DNA of 64,000 bases from Mesostigma viride. Taxonomy: Eukaryota; Streptophyta; Mesostigmatophyceae; Mesostigmatales; Mesostigmataceae. The translations under genes and the position numbers were made by a program. Below the pieces are notes generated by a model that saw nothing but the letters and a program-made list of their open reading frames with translations, was not told the DNA's origin and did not search any database. The DNA is taken from assembly GCA_009746045.1 (NCBI GenBank), contig RPFO01000359.1, positions 363,683-427,682 of the forward strand. The letters are read 5' to 3'. The number at the start of each line of letters is the position of its first letter. Positions within the stretch are counted from its first letter, which is position 1. Positions 30,601 to 38,285 of this stretch are shown here, piece by piece.

Positions 30601-31275
30601 ATGCCCCTTAGTCATGTGGTGCCGCCCCAGGGAATTTTTCAGCTTCAGCCGATCGGCCCGCCCACAGTCTTCTCCGAATTCGTCAACCAGGCGAGCGCGG
30701 AGACAGACCCGGCCGTGGACGCGTTCACAGTCACGTCGGACCTGGAGACGATGATCAGTCGTTTCACGGTCACGGAGGAAGCGGCGCTTGAAGCCATCCG
30801 GGCGCATCCCCAGCAGATGGGTGCCTACCCTTGCAAGTTCCAGGATGGACGCCTGTTCGTGAGTGTCCAGCCGGAGGAATGGCGGCTGTATGTCCCGGAG
30901 CTTTGTAGGGCCGCCTTGCTTCACGAGCTCCACGATTCGCTTCTAGGCGGACATCAAGGAAGCCACCGTCTCTTTCCTCGGGCCCGCAAACATTTCTACT
31001 GGCCCGGGATGAAGGAGTATATTGAGACATATGTGCGCCAGTGCCCCTCGTGCCAGATCATGAAGTCCAGGAACACGGGCTCTCAAGCCGTCCCAAAGAC
31101 GTTACCTGATCCGATGGGTCCTTGGGATTCTATCATGATGGACTTCATCGGCCCGTTCAAGAAGACGAAGAGCGGCAACAGCATGGTCTTGGTTTTCGTG
31201 GACCGCCTGACGCGCATGTGTCACTTGGCCCCGTGTCCGGCCGACCTCACAGCGGAGGAGTGCGCCAAGGTATAA
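27688..31275 (+). CDS. Gypsy Pol: zinc knuckle, PR, RT, RH, integrase N-terminal half
   Basis: 1195 residues in one frame; the same frame is open back to about 27610. The zinc knuckle is CFMCSEVGHLKRDC. The protease has the regular DTGAS motif (FLVDTGASTSFINEAL, about residue 225). The RT carries YLDDILVYS (about 617) and the RNase H starts at VVATDASKVAIGG (about 763). The integrase zinc domain (HQGSHRLF...CPSCQIM, about 1085-1120) and the first catalytic Asp (MMDFIGPF, about 1150) follow. The frame ends where a foldback element with TSD GTATA cuts in. Normal DTGA and YLDD motifs here contrast with the copia-like elements in the same window. Confidence 0.93.
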   Translation: MCSEVGHLKRDCPKLRSKHASRGSGDMEPSVRFSGPAFGSRPDSSGPRDRPRNAGERAARLQHARQVPTQYQQPRPPATSSTKGVLRAVNEIEARRQSSSSGQTYAVAGYEYDDEEEADEEEEGGERGRAVGRGGLPSHRSSGVVALPMGLGPGGEDRVEKSDSSPDAESIRIEVDVNNVASDAATQPAARAAQGGSRHLFLFSGGLLVPPTVLDPYLKEKTVMDVKFLVDTGASTSFINEALVRRLGLVPRPHTTAVYVTYSDGRRHQSPGLADIKGVLQGTPVDLVATIAPLGAADIIVGVDWLDKQDVDISVRRRVVWFPDGSFWCPDSEYRAQAAAVHNITHERSADGPRPVSQILMSSKTLARQLRKGKEYAMYRIDLDSTQVMLNEIGAGFTPDELARFNAVLEKRAALFADRTPQFPPNWSVLHRIQVQEGAGPTASPMYRMGPVELVELKKILISLLDAGLIEPSNSPFSAGVLLVPKPGGKWRLVTDYRKLNAITVKSRYPLPRIDDIFNRVQGATCFTVIDCADGFWQLRIAPEDCHKTAFATPFGHYQFRVAAMGLCNSPASFQMLMNDILRPVMGTAHLPQVSKDLTDPQKGARPPWTYKRTCALAYLDDILVYSKTFEEHLEDVDAVLQIMEDEHLSARKAKVRAGRCVPFLGHTLSADGIATDPEKIEAVQQWPVPTDVKGVRSFLGLASYYRRFIPRFATIAAPINALLKKGTQFLWAEQCQQAFEALKRHLTTAPVLVLPDPSLPFVVATDASKVAIGGVLLQDQGKGLQPIEYISRTMIPAERNYPVHQQELLAVVYSCHTWRHHLLGAQFSVAISEQGDLDPHRLVIHTDHRPLTHLLVQPNLTPRQARWMEYLSQFAPFKIQYVKGADNVVPDALSRRADYWFYEDMDVLHTTCVPVAAPGTAYGVEPRSPRARHLFHLGHTTSDDLSPLLEETSAHEDVDAPGEGEGSHTRMPLSHVVPPQGIFQLQPIGPPTVFSEFVNQASAETDPAVDAFTVTSDLETMISRFTVTEEAALEAIRAHPQQMGAYPCKFQDGRLFVSVQPEEWRLYVPELCRAALLHELHDSLLGGHQGSHRLFPRARKHFYWPGMKEYIETYVRQCPSCQIMKSRNTGSQAVPKTLPDPMGPWDSIMMDFIGPFKKTKSGNSMVLVFVDRLTRMCHLAPCPADLTAEECAKV

Positions 31276-32022
31276 GTTACGTTAAATAGTGCCGGAACCT
31301 TTTGCCGCCTGAGGCAAATCGGGCCGGAACACTATTTTGCCCGGAATAACCACTTCCGAGCACCCAAGTTAATTCGGCCGAATTAACTTGGGTGCTCGGA
31401 AGTGGTTATTCCGGGCAAAATAGTGTTCCGGCCCGATTTGCCTCAGGCGGCAAAAGGTTCCGGCACTATTTAACGTAACTAAAACCTGTGCACCTTGGAG
31501 GTCAGGGGTTCGAATCCTCACTGAGGCAGCTCCGGCGCATTTAGTGGTGCGTGCTCAGCGGCCTAGGCGGATGTCTCGGGCTCTTCGTCCCCCCTCCACG
31601 AGGCCAGGTTTTAGTTACGTTAAATAGTGCCGGAACCTTTTGCCGCCTGAGGCAAATCGGGCCGGAACACTATTTAACGTAACTAAAACCTGTGCACCTT
31701 GGAGGTCAGGGGTTCGAATCCTCACTGAGGCAGCTCCGGCGCATTTAGTGGTGCGTGCTCAGCGGCCTAGGCGGATGTCTCGGGCTCTTCGTCCCCCCTC
31801 CACGAGGCCAGGTTTTAGTTACGTTAAATAGTGCCGGAACCTTTTGCCGCCTGAGGCAAATCGGGCCGGAACACTATTTTGCCCGGAATAACCACTTCCG
31901 AGCACCCAAGTTAATTCGGCCGAATTAACTTGGGTGCTCGGAAGTGGTTATTCCGGGCAAAATAGTGTTCCGGCCCGATTTGCCTCAGGCGGCAAAAGGT
32001 TCCGGCACTATTTAACGTAACT
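31275..32022. mobile_element. Foldback element, AGTTACG palindromes, TSD GTATA
   Basis: A 748-bp insert flanked by GTATA (31270-31274, 32023-32027) inside the Gypsy integrase. It consists of a perfect 206-bp palindrome (31275-31480), a 132-bp spacer, an internally deleted 72-bp palindrome (31613-31684), the same spacer again, and a second 206-bp palindrome (31817-32022). Every palindrome starts AGTTACGTTAAATAGTGCC and ends with its reverse complement. The spacers begin AAAACCTG, end CAGGTTTT, and contain a tRNA-type B box GGTTCGAATCC. Confidence 0.93.
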
Positions 32023-32998
32023 GTATACCTGACGCACGTGTTTCGGTTCCACGGGCTCAGCCGACAGTTCATCTCCGACCGCGACAAGCTCTTCACGGCC
32101 AAATTCTGGCAGGAGTTTTTCGAACGGCTGGGCACCAAGGTGTCGCTGGGCACGGCCTACCACAGCTCGTCGTCACATCTGGTGGAGCGGTTGAACCGCA
32201 CCGTGCAAGAGACCATGCGACACTACACCGACGCGGTGGGCAGCAATTGGGAGGAACTTCTGGGCTTGGTGGAGTTCTCCTTGAACAATGCCCCCCAGGC
32301 CGCCCATGGATTTGCCCCCTTTTTCCTCAACTCTGGCCGGCACCCTCTCACGCCGCCCGACTTGCTTATGAGCCCCGGACTGGGAGAGGATCAGGTCAAG
32401 CTGAACACACGCCAGGGGGTTGATCGTTTGCTGCAGCGGATGCACCAGGCTCATAACAGTGCAGTCCAGGGATACCGCGCAGCGACAGAGCGGTATCTGG
32501 AGAGGACAGCCGGCAAGCGGGATAACCGGGCGCCGTCCATTGAGGTGGGCGATTGGGTCCTGGTGGAGGGCCCACAGATCGGACGATTTTCACACAAGGT
32601 GGAGAAGGAGCTGAAGACTAAGCTTCGTCCCATGTTCCTGGGTGACCCTACAAGGTTCTCAGCAAGTTCGACGATGTCATGTTCCAGGTGGACGTCCCAG
32701 TGTCATGGAACCTCACGTCCAACCGTTTCCATCGTGACCAGCTCAAGTTGTACCACCAGAACACCATCCAGGGCCGGGTCAATCCCCCGGCCCCGTTGGA
32801 GTTCAACCCGGACACGGGGGAACAGGAGGATGAGGTGGCAGCGATCGTGGGACACCGGGATGTCAAACGGGGTCGGGGGACTCAGCGACAGTACCGGGTG
32901 CGATGGCGATTCGCGCAGCATGAGTCTGAGGACTCCTGGCGCACTTCTACTGAGTTAGCTGGGTGCGCCCGCTTACTGGAGCCCTACCAGCCATTAAG
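32023..32998 (+). pseudogene. Gypsy integrase C-terminal half and chromodomain
   Basis: Continues the integrase after the foldback insert. It has the second catalytic Asp (FISDRDKLF), the catalytic Glu (HLVERLNRTVQE), an Ala/Pro-rich segment and the GPF-like region. The frame changes near 32645. The last segment (EVAAIVGHRDVKRGRGTQRQYRVRWR...EDSW, about 32830-32975) is a chromodomain, which in chromoviruses directs integration to marked chromatin. Confidence 0.87.
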
Positions 32999-32999
32999 A

Positions 33000-33880
33000 A
33001 TGTACTCCAGCACGCAAAATGTACTTCGTACCGAAGTTTGTCTTTTTATGCTGAAAATTGTCATGCATGATGTTTGCAACCAAAATAGACCTCGTACAAA
33101 GTTTGGTATTGATCGGACGTCATCTTGGTGACATTTGCTAGCAATGAAGGTACATTTTTGTCATTTTTTGTTAAATTAAATAGTAATAAATAGGAAACAG
33201 TACTAAATCACGTCAAACCATCATGGATATTTGCAAGCAACCTAATTACCACTAGAATAGACCATGCACAAAGTTTGGGGTCAATCTGAACTCAAAATAG
33301 TGACGTTTGCTAGCATAAATACTGCATTTTTTGCCATTTTCAAGCATTTTGCTCAGTGTAAGCTACTAAACAATATCAAACTACGTCATAAAGCTATGAA
33401 ATATTGGAAGCAACCTAAACACCACTAGATTAGACCATGGGCCAAGTTTGGGCTCAGTCTGACGTCAAAATAGTGACGTTTGCTAGCATAAATGGTGCAT
33501 TTTTTGCCATTTTCAAGCATTTTGCTCAGTGTAAGCTACTAAACAATATCAAACTATGTCAGAAAGCTATGAAATGTTGGAAGCAACCTAAACACCACTA
33601 GATTAGACCATGGGCCAAGTTTGGGCCCAGTTTGATCTCAAAATAGTGACGTTTGCTAGCATAAATGGTGCAATTTTTGCCTTTTTCAAGCATTTTGGTA
33701 AGTATAGTTGCCTCAAACTATGTCAGAAAACTGTGAATTGTTGTAAATAACCTGTTTGCCACTACATTAGACCATCCTCAACTTGTAAGGTCAGGCATAG
33801 GTAAAGGTAGTGACATTTGCTAGCACTATATACAAGCATATTATGCCTCTTTTCGCATATACACATTAAAAATAACAAGA
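33000..33880. repeat. Diverged satellite, period about 174 bp
   Basis: About four to five units. The best-conserved parts are ACCACTAGATTAGACCATG, CAAAATAGTGACGTTTGCTAGC and CATTTTGCTCAGTGTAAGC, recurring near 33235, 33410 and 33585; the outer units are more diverged. The sequence is AT-rich and has no gene. It starts where the Gypsy element loses its 3' end. Confidence 0.8.
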
Positions 33881-34259
33881 CATCATCATATCATGGCCTT
33901 AATACAAGGTGTGCAAATGCAAATCACACCAGATCGGATGACCAATGATGGGTGGCTGCATGCCAACACATCTACCAGGCTGCAGGGTGAGAGGCCACAT
34001 CGCTACAAGACAGGAATCCTCGCAATTGCACAACACCGCTAGTACACTGTGCACATACCCCAAGAGGATTTGGCTACAAGCCATAAAAGTTTGGCCATGC
34101 TAACACATTCTTCATCCAAGCAAAATGCAGCCTCTCCAAACTCAACTCATTGATTTAAATTCAGCTAGGCCAGGCGTGCATGCTCTACTTGCCGACAACC
34201 ATGAGTAAACTTGTCTACCACTTCATTCCATGCGCCGGTAGATGGCACCGTCTCATCTA

Positions 34260-34440
34260 CCAGTCATCCCCGGCTCCCATTCCGCATCCTCCTCTCCCTC
34301 TCCCTCTCCCTCTTCCTCCTCCCCCTCCCCCTCCCATTCTCCCTCCCCTCTCCCTCCCCCTCTCCCTCCTCCTCCCCTCCTCCTCCCCCTCTTTCTCCCC
34401 CTCTTTCTCTCCCTCTTCCTCCTCCTCCCCGCCTTCACTG
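34260..34440. repeat. Low-complexity CCCTCT/CCTCCC tract
   Basis: Pyrimidine-rich on the plus strand, about 180 bp of C and T with few other bases. Long frames through it are compositional artefacts. Confidence 0.85.
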
Positions 34441-34482
34441 TCACTGTGCACAGCAGGGACGGCATCGTCTATGTGGGTGCCA

Positions 34483-36243
34483 TCACCTGCGTTCACGGTG
34501 CCAGCCTAGCTCCTGTGGAAAGAAGCGAGCGCGGCCAAATGCCTCGACTGGGTGTGGGCAGCCGCACACGAACTGCGTCACCTCCGCCAGGGCATGATAG
34601 TCCTCATACTGCCCATCAGCCCACATCGCCTTGATGAGCAGGTGACCTCCCCTTTCCTGAACCTTAGTGACCCAGCCATGGAAGCGCTCCCTCTTCCTCG
34701 CTATCCCCGGAAACAGGGCACACAGGCGCATCCCGATAAGCGCACGTGCTCCATGCTCGGCAAAGTAGGCATTGCAGTCATCCTTTGCTGCTGCCCTGGC
34801 GGCGGTGGCAGTCTTGTAATGCTCAAAGTCAATCTGCGGGTGCTCTTTCAACGCCGCCACCGTGGCAGCTGACAGTTTGCCGGTACTGATCAGCTCAGGC
34901 TGGTGCACCTCTGCCGTACCGCCCACTGTCCAGTGCTGCAGGTGTACATCAGAAATGGGGACCGTCATCCCTGCGCTGCCGCCACCTAATGTCACTCTAG
35001 AAAACTGGCCCGTCCACGACGGTGCGTAGTAAGGAGAGGCGACAATGCTGTCACGCTCCGTGCGATCGCCTTCCAGATCAAGGACCTTCACCAGCATGTG
35101 TGGTGCCCACGGCATTCCCTGCCCGCAGGTGACGGCTGGCCGCTTAACAACGAGTAGGTCGCTGCGTCGTATGAGGCTTCCATTCACCTTGAAGGTGTGC
35201 CTGCCGGAAATCAGTGTGCGCAAAGCGGGCGTTGCCGTTGATGTGCTCCCTCGCGCAGCGGGCGCACATGCGCGGTTGATCTGCGCTTGAATCTCGCGGG
35301 CAGGGCAAGCGACGTGTGAGATTACTTGTTTTATGGGCAGCCTCAGTGCTCGTGTTGCCCGCGCAACCGACTGGTCGCCTGCAGATCGCAGCGGTAAGGG
35401 TACCGCCTTGTTCGCTTGCAGTTCACGCTTCTCTTTGAGCTTTTGCTCCATGATGTCGAACAGATTCTCGTTGTTGGCACGCACATCCTCCACGGACTTT
35501 GGCACCTGCTCAATCCATCCGTCCAGCAACTGCTGCTTCTCAGCGGCGACGATGTCAGGAAAAAGGCTGTGAAGGCTAGCGCAGGTACATCTCCTGGCAC
35601 CGCCCTCGTCCCATTCAAAAAGCGGCACTAGACCAGGACTTCCTTTGGGGGCCTTGCCACGCTCTATGAGGAGGCACCCATAGACAGGATCTCCCTGCGG
35701 GGTGTACCCAATGGGCGTGACCCCGTCACAAGCCTCGCCATTAGGCCCTGTGGGCTGCCACTTGTTCACCGGTGCATTTACCAACGTCTCCGATGCGGCT
35801 AGGCGCCAGCGGACATACACGGTCATATCCGGGCCCCAAAACACTTCGAGATCGAACACCTTCGAAGAGCGGTGCCTCTCCCTCTCGGCTTCGGTTGCTG
35901 GCTCATCATCCAAGTCGGCGGTGGCGCCCGCGCCCGCACCCGCGCCGGCGCCTGCGCCCCCACCCCCGCCCGCGCCCGCGCGCGCGCCTTGGGTGGCGCC
36001 CGCGCCCGCACCCGCGCCGGCGCCTGCGCCCCCGCCCCCGCCCCCGCCCGGGCCCGCGCCCGCGCCCGCGTCTTGGGTGGCGCCCGCGCCCGCACCCGCG
36101 CCTTCTCCCCCGCCCCCGCCCCCGCCCGCGCCCCCGCCCGCGCCATGGGTGTGGCCCGCGGCTGGCTTCTTCGGAAATGCGTCCATCGATTTCACCCACC
36201 GGCCGTCAGCGGTGGATGCACCCTTTCGGCCACGTTGTGACAT
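34483..36243 (-). CDS. Hypothetical protein with Gly-Ala repeats
   Basis: I take ATG 36243 (MSQRGRKGAST) as the start, giving about 586 residues; the frame is open further upstream. Residues about 30-110 are Gly/Ala-rich (GAGAGAGATQ-type repeats from GC-rich DNA, 35920-36160). A folded-looking part follows (FDLEVFWGPDMTVYVRWRLAASETLV). The middle is charged and helical (KQQLLDGWIEQVPKSVEDVR). The C-terminus (GWVTKVQERGGHLLIKAMWADGQYEDY) resembles small beta-barrel reader domains, but only loosely. I do not recognise the family. Host gene or transposon-borne gene are both possible. Codon use looks genuine outside the repeat block. Confidence 0.6.
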   Translation of the reverse strand: MSQRGRKGASTADGRWVKSMDAFPKKPAAGHTHGAGGGAGGGGGGGEGAGAGAGATQDAGAGAGPGGGGGGGAGAGAGAGAGATQGARAGAGGGGGAGAGAGAGAGATADLDDEPATEAERERHRSSKVFDLEVFWGPDMTVYVRWRLAASETLVNAPVNKWQPTGPNGEACDGVTPIGYTPQGDPVYGCLLIERGKAPKGSPGLVPLFEWDEGGARRCTCASLHSLFPDIVAAEKQQLLDGWIEQVPKSVEDVRANNENLFDIMEQKLKEKRELQANKAVPLPLRSAGDQSVARATRALRLPIKQVISHVACPAREIQAQINRACAPAARGSTSTATPALRTLISGRHTFKVNGSLIRRSDLLVVKRPAVTCGQGMPWAPHMLVKVLDLEGDRTERDSIVASPYYAPSWTGQFSRVTLGGGSAGMTVPISDVHLQHWTVGGTAEVHQPELISTGKLSAATVAALKEHPQIDFEHYKTATAARAAAKDDCNAYFAEHGARALIGMRLCALFPGIARKRERFHGWVTKVQERGGHLLIKAMWADGQYEDYHALAEVTQFVCGCPHPVEAFGRARFFPQELGWHRERR

Positions 36244-36520
36244 CAAGCGCGGCGTCCCCAATAGAACAGTCATGCAATATGAATAATCATTAGTATCAAC
36301 GATGCGTTCATGCAGGCGTGAACTGTGAAATACAACAAGCATGCAACAACGACTCCAGCACACTTAGTAAATACTGCTCATAATATCTGTGGCACATGCA
36401 ACATGGTTAAAACACACATGGATGACCTGTATGGCTGCACATGAACTGTCCATCTAGAGAAGACTAGAAATTCAGCATGATATCAAGAGCCATCCACACA
36501 AATATATGTCTTACCGCAGC

Positions 36521-36655
36521 TTAGGGCTTCTTCGGGTTGAGTTGGCGAATCGAGCTTGTTGAGCCCTGCTCGAAGTAATGCTCAAATGCGATGCCCAGGC
36601 CCGCCAGCACATCATCAAATGTGATTAGTTTCACAGGTGGTCCGAAGAGTTCCAA
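36521..36655 (-). other. Coding-like fragment upstream of the Gly-Ala gene
   Basis: A minus-strand frame reads ELFGPPVKLITFDDVLAGLG and then GIAFEHYFEQGSTSSIRQLN before TAA at 36521-36523. It looks protein-coding but has no start of its own. GTAAG (36514-36510, minus) follows a few bases after the stop and could be a splice donor in another frame. It may be an exon or relic linking 36672-37178 with 34483-36243. Confidence 0.4.
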
Positions 36656-36671
36656 ACGTGGTTGCTAATTT

Positions 36672-37178
36672 TCAGGCAGTGCCTGAAGGCCGCCTCGAAA
36701 GTGAAACGCGAAAGTGAAAAGGGGTCACAAACCCAATGTTCATATCCTTGACTCCCCCGTCGAGAACGAACCGAAAACCAGCGCCATGAACGAACTTGTG
36801 ACGAGTAGATGACGACATCGTGGTTATGGCGTCGTACCCCCCCTGGTGCAGCTGCTGCTTTATCGCCGCCTTCCTGTCCTCTTGCTTCCGCCCGGGCGAA
36901 AACCAGGCGCTTCGCAATGCCTGGAGATGTGATATTCTAATGGGCTTCATGCACTCGTGGCCGCACTTACAGTCGAACGTCTCGTCGGTCACTAGGCTGC
37001 CGGCATGGGTGCTGCCGCTTAACACTATGGCTGCGATTTTGCGCTTCCCATGGTGTCCCATCACCATGATAGCGAAAGCCAGGAAGCAGATAGCCACGAT
37101 TATGTCCCAGCAAAGCCATAGCACACCTTCCGTTTCGACCGCCATGTCGGCCACTAGTCCGGATAGCTCAATGTGCAC
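36672..37178 (-). CDS. Hypothetical protein with N-terminal hydrophobic segment and Cys cluster
   Basis: 168 residues. Residues about 18-42 (VLWLCWDIIVAICFLAFAIM) would form a membrane helix if the first Met is used; the Met at MGHHGKRK would skip it. CKCGHECMKPI followed by ALRSAWFSPGRKQEDRKAAI resembles the Cys-cluster plus helix found ahead of some DDE-type transposase domains, but the catalytic domain is not here. The last 18 residues may be out of frame. The repeated CCAAT-type motifs at 37285-37395 lie upstream of its start. Confidence 0.5.
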   Translation of the reverse strand: MHIELSGLVADMAVETEGVLWLCWDIIVAICFLAFAIMVMGHHGKRKIAAIVLSGSTHAGSLVTDETFDCKCGHECMKPIRISHLQALRSAWFSPGRKQEDRKAAIKQQLHQGGYDAITTMSSSTRHKFVHGAGFRFVLDGGVKDMNIGFVTPFHFRVSLSRRPSGTA

Positions 37179-37254
37179 CTGACCTTGACACTAATCGCAC
37201 AAACAGCCACAACTTTGCAAGCAAGAAGACATGGCTACCTCGGCATTTCATGAA

Positions 37255-37395
37255 ATGTACTTCGTGAAATGCATTTCGTGAAATATACTAAGGAACGTGA
37301 TTGGCCGGCGTTCGCTCGCCAAATCTCGCAAAATGTACTAAGGCACGTGATTGGTCCCGCAAAATGTACTAAGGAACGTGATTGGCCAGCGAAGA
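37255..37395 (-). promoter_or_regulatory. Promoter-like block with three repeated ATTGG motifs
   Basis: AATGTACTAAGG or a close variant followed by ACGTGATTGG occurs three times (about 37284, 37334 and 37362). ATTGG is CCAAT on the minus strand. ATTTCATGAAATG and two TTCGTGAAAT units lie just before. The block is 80-220 bases upstream of the minus-strand gene at 37178. Confidence 0.45.
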
Positions 37396-37411
37396 TTCTG
37401 TAGGGAATTTT

Positions 37412-38100
37412 AATTGCAGCGCACCCCGGTGGAGCACACAGGGGACGGCACGGCGCCGGTCAGCCTTGACCGCTGGTTGGCCCACAATGTTTCCTTGACA
37501 GGTGGGGCTCGCGCCCCCCCCCGGCCCGCGGCGCTTCACCCCGAGACGGCCGCCCGTCTCGGGGTTGCCGGACCCCCGCCGCCGCCTGCATGCGCCACCC
37601 TCCTCGGCCGCGGACTACCAAGTCCCCGCCTTGCAGGAGGGCTCCCTTGCCACCGACGACGTCGTCCCCCCCTTCACTTTGAAGGAACTGGACGGCGCCC
37701 TTGCTCGCCTGCGGTACATACGATGCGGCGGTCGGTGCCGACCACCTTTCTGCTGAGCTGCTGAAGACCCCTGATCCGGCGGTTAGGGATCTTCTGCTGG
37801 CGTTCTGCAACCGTGTCCTGCTTTCTGACGAGCCTCCGCCTGCTGAGTGGCAGACGGCCATCCGCGTCATGCTGTACAAGAAGGGCTCTGCTGCTGACCC
37901 CGGTAACTACTACCGGGGTGACAGTCTGCCTCCAGAGCGCCGCGCTGAAGGTCTTCATGCGCATGATGCTGCACAGGCTCCGCGCCGCGCTGGACCCACA
38001 CCTGGGACAAGAGGAGGTGGAAGATCATTGTCCAGGCTCATACGCCCGCCCCTGTGGGCAAGCCCCCTCCCCCCAAGCGGAAGGGGCGCTTTGCTGAGTA
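37412..38100 (+). pseudogene. LINE copy A: reverse transcriptase fragment with internal deletion
   Basis: The RT finger/palm start is readable in pieces: DVVPPFTLKELDGALARLR, GADHLSAELLK, then WQTAIRVMLYKKGSAADPGN, and in the next frame SAALKVFMRMMLHRL. The frame then jumps directly to the protein C-terminus (APVGKPPPPKRKGRF), which matches LINE copy B at 41121. The catalytic YADD region is therefore deleted. Several frame changes are present. The stop is at about 38100. Confidence 0.8.
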
Positions 38101-38278
38101 GACTAGGTAGGGTTTTCTAGATTAGATTAGCTTAGAGTTAGATTAGTTCGATTTCGCGGCTTTGCCCCCCCTCCATCCGTCCACGGGAATATGTGCTACA
38201 TGATCTCCCAACGGAGTCATGTTATAATTTAATTTAATTTAATTTAATTTAATTTAATTTAATTTAATTTAATTTTTT
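38101..38278 (+). repeat. LINE 3' UTR with (TTTAA)n tail
   Basis: The 3' UTR (CTACATGATCTCCCAACGGAG and flanks) is shared with copy B on the other strand (about 40185-40300). It ends in about ten TTTAA units (38226-38275). A short pentanucleotide tail instead of poly(A) marks the 3' end of this LINE family. Confidence 0.85.
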
Positions 38279-38285
38279 ATATTCC

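Larger units (their letters stand above)
24028..32998 (+). mobile_element. Chromodomain Gypsy retrotransposon, 3' truncated
   Basis: Gag, protease, RT, RNase H, integrase and a C-terminal chromodomain follow in the standard Gypsy order. The integrase is split by a 748-bp foldback element. Frame changes lie near 27610 and 32645. No 3' LTR is seen after 33000, where satellite DNA begins. The 5' boundary rests on the candidate LTR at 24028. Confidence 0.75.

Noticed and set aside
31500-31540. Functional tRNA genes at the GGTTCGAATCC sites
   Set aside because: Only a T-arm-like 3' half is present. The 5' half and D-arm are missing or replaced by the palindrome, so these are tRNA-derived fragments at most.
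34180-34634. Ser/Pro-rich proteins encoded across 34.2-34.6 kb
   Set aside because: All three plus-strand frames are open because the DNA is a C/T low-complexity tract. No domain is present in any of them.
35772-36293. Arg/Pro-rich plus-strand proteins over 35.8-36.3 kb
   Set aside because: They are antisense shadows of the GC-rich Gly-Ala repeat block of the minus-strand gene.
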